Shown here: positions 3,749 to 5,378 of the stretch, one piece after another | How the letters are laid out: the number at the start of each line of letters is the position of its first letter | Position numbering within the stretch: position 1 is the stretch's first letter | Source of the DNA: an uncultured Clostridia bacterium | GTDB taxonomy: Bacteria; Bacillota; Clostridia; Christensenellales; UBA1242 | Direction: 5' to 3' | Assembly: GCA_947366645.1 (NCBI GenBank) | Contig: CANBAX010000057.1 | Location: 1 to 5,378 of the forward strand | DNA length: 5,378 bases | Position numbers and translations under genes: made by a program | Notes under the pieces: generated by a model | Told to the model about the DNA's origin: nothing | The model's database searches: none | Seen by the model: only the letters and a program-made list of their open reading frames with translations

Positions 3749-5215
3749 TTATAAAATTTTTACTTCGCCGTTCAGCCAACTTTCAAAAAATCCTTCTAGT
3801 CTATAGCCCGTGCTTCCCTCAAAGCTTGCTATCATTTCGGCAGGACTGGCATTTTTGTAGCTGTATCTTCGATAATAATCACGTAGTGCCCTTGTAAACT
3901 TTCGCTCGCCCACCATTTCCCTAAGTGTATTAAACATGAGTACACCCTTGGTGTAGGTGCAATGCACATACTCAGGCTCGGTAGCAAACTCATTCAAACT
4001 GCGTGACATGGAGGTGTCAAGAATGCCATTTATTTGAGTGTACACTTCCACAAAGTGCTTATAGGTGGAGGTGGCGTTTGCAATAAGCTCGTCAAAGTTT
4101 TCTTTATAATTTGTATACCTTTCATAAAAGAGCATAGTGCTGTATTCGGTAAGTCCCTCGTCCTGCCATGCACTTGAATATTCATTATTGCCAACTACAC
4201 CATACCACCATTGATGTGCAATTTCATGAACAATAACATACTGATATTCTTGGCTAGACGAGCAGGTGTCAGAAATCATGACAAGGTTTGGATATTCCAT
4301 TCCGCCATTTAAGAAATTGGTTTCAACAACATTTAAAGTCTTATATGGATATTCGCCAAAGGTTTCATTAAAGAAATTTACACTATCGCATGCCACTTGT
4401 ATGCTGTTTTCACCTTCCTTGTCGTTATAGTAAAAATAGTTTATTTTAATACCCTTGACTTCGCGAGATAGGGTTTTAAAATTTTTAGAAAGTACAAAGC
4501 AAAAGTCACGTATTTTGTTTCCTTCGATATGAGCAGTAGTTTTCCCCTCCTCGCTATTTGAGGACAATACTTCGCCTGAAGAGGCCATACTAAAGCTTTC
4601 TGGATAGGTAAGTTTTACCTTATAATTTGCGCTATCACTATAAAAAGGGTCGCCATTTGCGGAGTAAACATCGGTCATAAAACCTTTGCCACTTTCATAG
4701 ACGCAGGCTATAGGATAAAAATTACCAAAGTTTACCGCGTTATTACCATAGCCCAGCCTATGGTTGATGTTTGCAAGTTTAACCTCAAAATTTATTTGAA
4801 GTGAAATTTTTTCCTCAGGGAAAAGTTCGCATGGAAGAGTAACGCTTAAAATATTTTTATCTTCGCCCACAATTTCAAATTCACACTCGCCACCCTTTGA
4901 AGAGACTGCATTTACATTAATCTCGCCATAGCTTTCGCCATTAGGAAAGGCTTTATTTTTATTTGACAGCGTATATGGTTTATTTTTTGCTTCCTCTCTA
5001 AACGCATTTGGATAAAGATGAAACAAAAGAGTTTTAAAAGATGTATCGCTATTATTTACATAGCAAACTTCTTCCTCGCCTCTAAGCGTTTTATTCTCTT
5101 CATTATACTCCAAGGTAAGGTTATACTCACTAAGAGCTTCTGTGGTTTCGCCACAGCCCACAAGGCAAAGTGGGAACATAAACATCATTAAAACAACAAT
5201 TATTACTTTTCTCAT
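3749..5215 (-). CDS. M1-family zinc aminopeptidase lipoprotein
   Basis: This is a predicted metallo-aminopeptidase anchored to the outer face of the cytoplasmic membrane, releasing N-terminal residues from peptides. The 488-residue protein begins with a lipoprotein signal: R2-K3, a hydrophobic core, and lipobox L18-V-G-C21. The M1 N-terminal beta domain (about 30-250) precedes a thermolysin-like domain. The exopeptidase motif GGMEYP (304-309) is a variant of GxMEN. The zinc site HEIAH (330-334) is followed after 18 residues by E353, the HEXXHX18E signature, in W-Q-D-E-G-L-T-E-Y. Y421 in YTKG fits the catalytic tyrosine. The large C-terminal domain of long M1 enzymes is absent. The start is fixed by the signal peptide, yet no ribosome binding site is seen. 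ATG GTA TGA just upstream overlaps the start codon, and no convincing promoter was found. Confidence 0.94.
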   Translation of the reverse strand: MRKVIIVVLMMFMFPLCLVGCGETTEALSEYNLTLEYNEENKTLRGEEEVCYVNNSDTSFKTLLFHLYPNAFREEAKNKPYTLSNKNKAFPNGESYGEINVNAVSSKGGECEFEIVGEDKNILSVTLPCELFPEEKISLQINFEVKLANINHRLGYGNNAVNFGNFYPIACVYESGKGFMTDVYSANGDPFYSDSANYKVKLTYPESFSMASSGEVLSSNSEEGKTTAHIEGNKIRDFCFVLSKNFKTLSREVKGIKINYFYYNDKEGENSIQVACDSVNFFNETFGEYPYKTLNVVETNFLNGGMEYPNLVMISDTCSSSQEYQYVIVHEIAHQWWYGVVGNNEYSSAWQDEGLTEYSTMLFYERYTNYKENFDELIANATSTYKHFVEVYTQINGILDTSMSRSLNEFATEPEYVHCTYTKGVLMFNTLREMVGERKFTRALRDYYRRYSYKNASPAEMIASFEGSTGYRLEGFFESWLNGEVKIL

Positions 5216-5258
5216 ACCATAATTTACGAAATCAAATTTAAAATCATTCTAATAATTC

Positions 5259-5287
5259 TTGTATATTTTTGACGATTATGCTAAAAT
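5259..5287 (+). promoter_or_regulatory. Extended -10 promoter of the right-end gene
   Basis: TTGTAT (5259-5264), a 17-bp spacer and TAAAAT (5282-5287), with TG at 5279-5280, form a good extended -10 promoter. The start is expected near 5294, leaving a leader of only about 9 nt that is nearly all ribosome binding site (GAGG at 5294-5297). Confidence 0.8.
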
Positions 5288-5302
5288 CTCTTTGAGGTTA
5301 TT

Positions 5303-5334
5303 ATGGCATTTTGTAAATATTCAACTGAATATGT
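5303..5334 (+). CDS. Start of a probable DnaD-like replication protein, truncated by contig end
   Basis: Only ten codons and two bases are genomic: MAFCKYSTEY followed by GT. The ATG has GAGG (5294-5297) 5 nt upstream and its own promoter. From memory, this N terminus matches a conserved family of Clostridia proteins annotated as DnaD-domain or replication-initiation-like; that is recognition from a very short peptide, not a domain match. The frame appears to run on to the window end, but those bases are sequencing adapter. The gene is divergent from the M1 peptidase gene. Confidence 0.55.
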
Positions 5335-5378
5335 AGATCGGAAGAGCGTCGTGTAGGGAAAGAGTGTCGTTCGGCGTG
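5335..5378 (+). other. Illumina adapter read-through (sequencing artefact)
   Basis: From 5335 the sequence begins AGATCGGAAGAGCGTCGTG and continues for 33 nt as the reverse complement of the TruSeq universal adapter (5335-5367). The next eight bases, CGTTCGGC (5368-5375), are where an i5 index sits, and GTG (5376-5378) starts the next adapter segment. The A at 5335 may be genomic or from A-tailing. Nothing here is biological. Confidence 0.97.

Noticed and set aside
5335..5378. Continuation of the right-end coding sequence
   Set aside because: The bases are sequencing adapter and index, so the encoded residues are artificial.

Overview
The window looks like chromosomal DNA from a low-GC Firmicutes/Clostridia-type bacterium, probably an uncultured one. 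The evidence is AT-rich non-coding DNA, sigma-A promoters close to consensus, AGGAG-type ribosome binding sites, hairpin-plus-T-tract terminators, a lipoprotein signal peptide, and a right-hand gene start resembling a DnaD-like family of Clostridia. No phage, transposase or CRISPR signal is visible. The right end is not genomic: positions 5335-5378 are Illumina adapter read-through, so this is the end of an assembled contig.

Left region (1-870). A perfect-consensus promoter on the minus strand (526 to 498) drives about 329 nt of non-coding but highly structured sequence (490 to 162). It runs straight into a tRNA-Lys(CUU) gene (161-86) and a strong intrinsic terminator (81-46). I do not recognise the structured RNA, and it is the most interesting object here. 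Upstream on the same strand is a 59-residue Arc-type ribbon-helix-helix regulator gene (740-561). Between this gene and divergent rsmD lie two tandem copies of a 10-bp sequence at an 11-bp period plus an inverted half-site, a plausible operator.

Middle region (840-3575). rsmD (16S rRNA m2G966 methyltransferase) starts directly at the expected transcription start of an extended -10 promoter, so its mRNA is probably leaderless. It converges on a cytosolic glycerophosphodiester phosphodiesterase gene, with a bidirectional terminator between them. The phosphodiesterase gene is divergent from a GT4 glycosyltransferase gene, and each has its own good promoter. Both could act in membrane glycerolipid metabolism, but the glycosyltransferase substrate is an inference.

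Right region (3544-5378). The glycosyltransferase gene ends inside its own terminator hairpin. A structured intergenic stretch of about 175 bp follows, with a 19/21 direct repeat at its ends and an internal long stem. It abuts the 3' end of a minus-strand gene for an M1-family zinc aminopeptidase lipoprotein. Divergent from that gene, with its own extended -10 promoter, is the first codons of a probable DnaD-like gene, cut off by adapter sequence.
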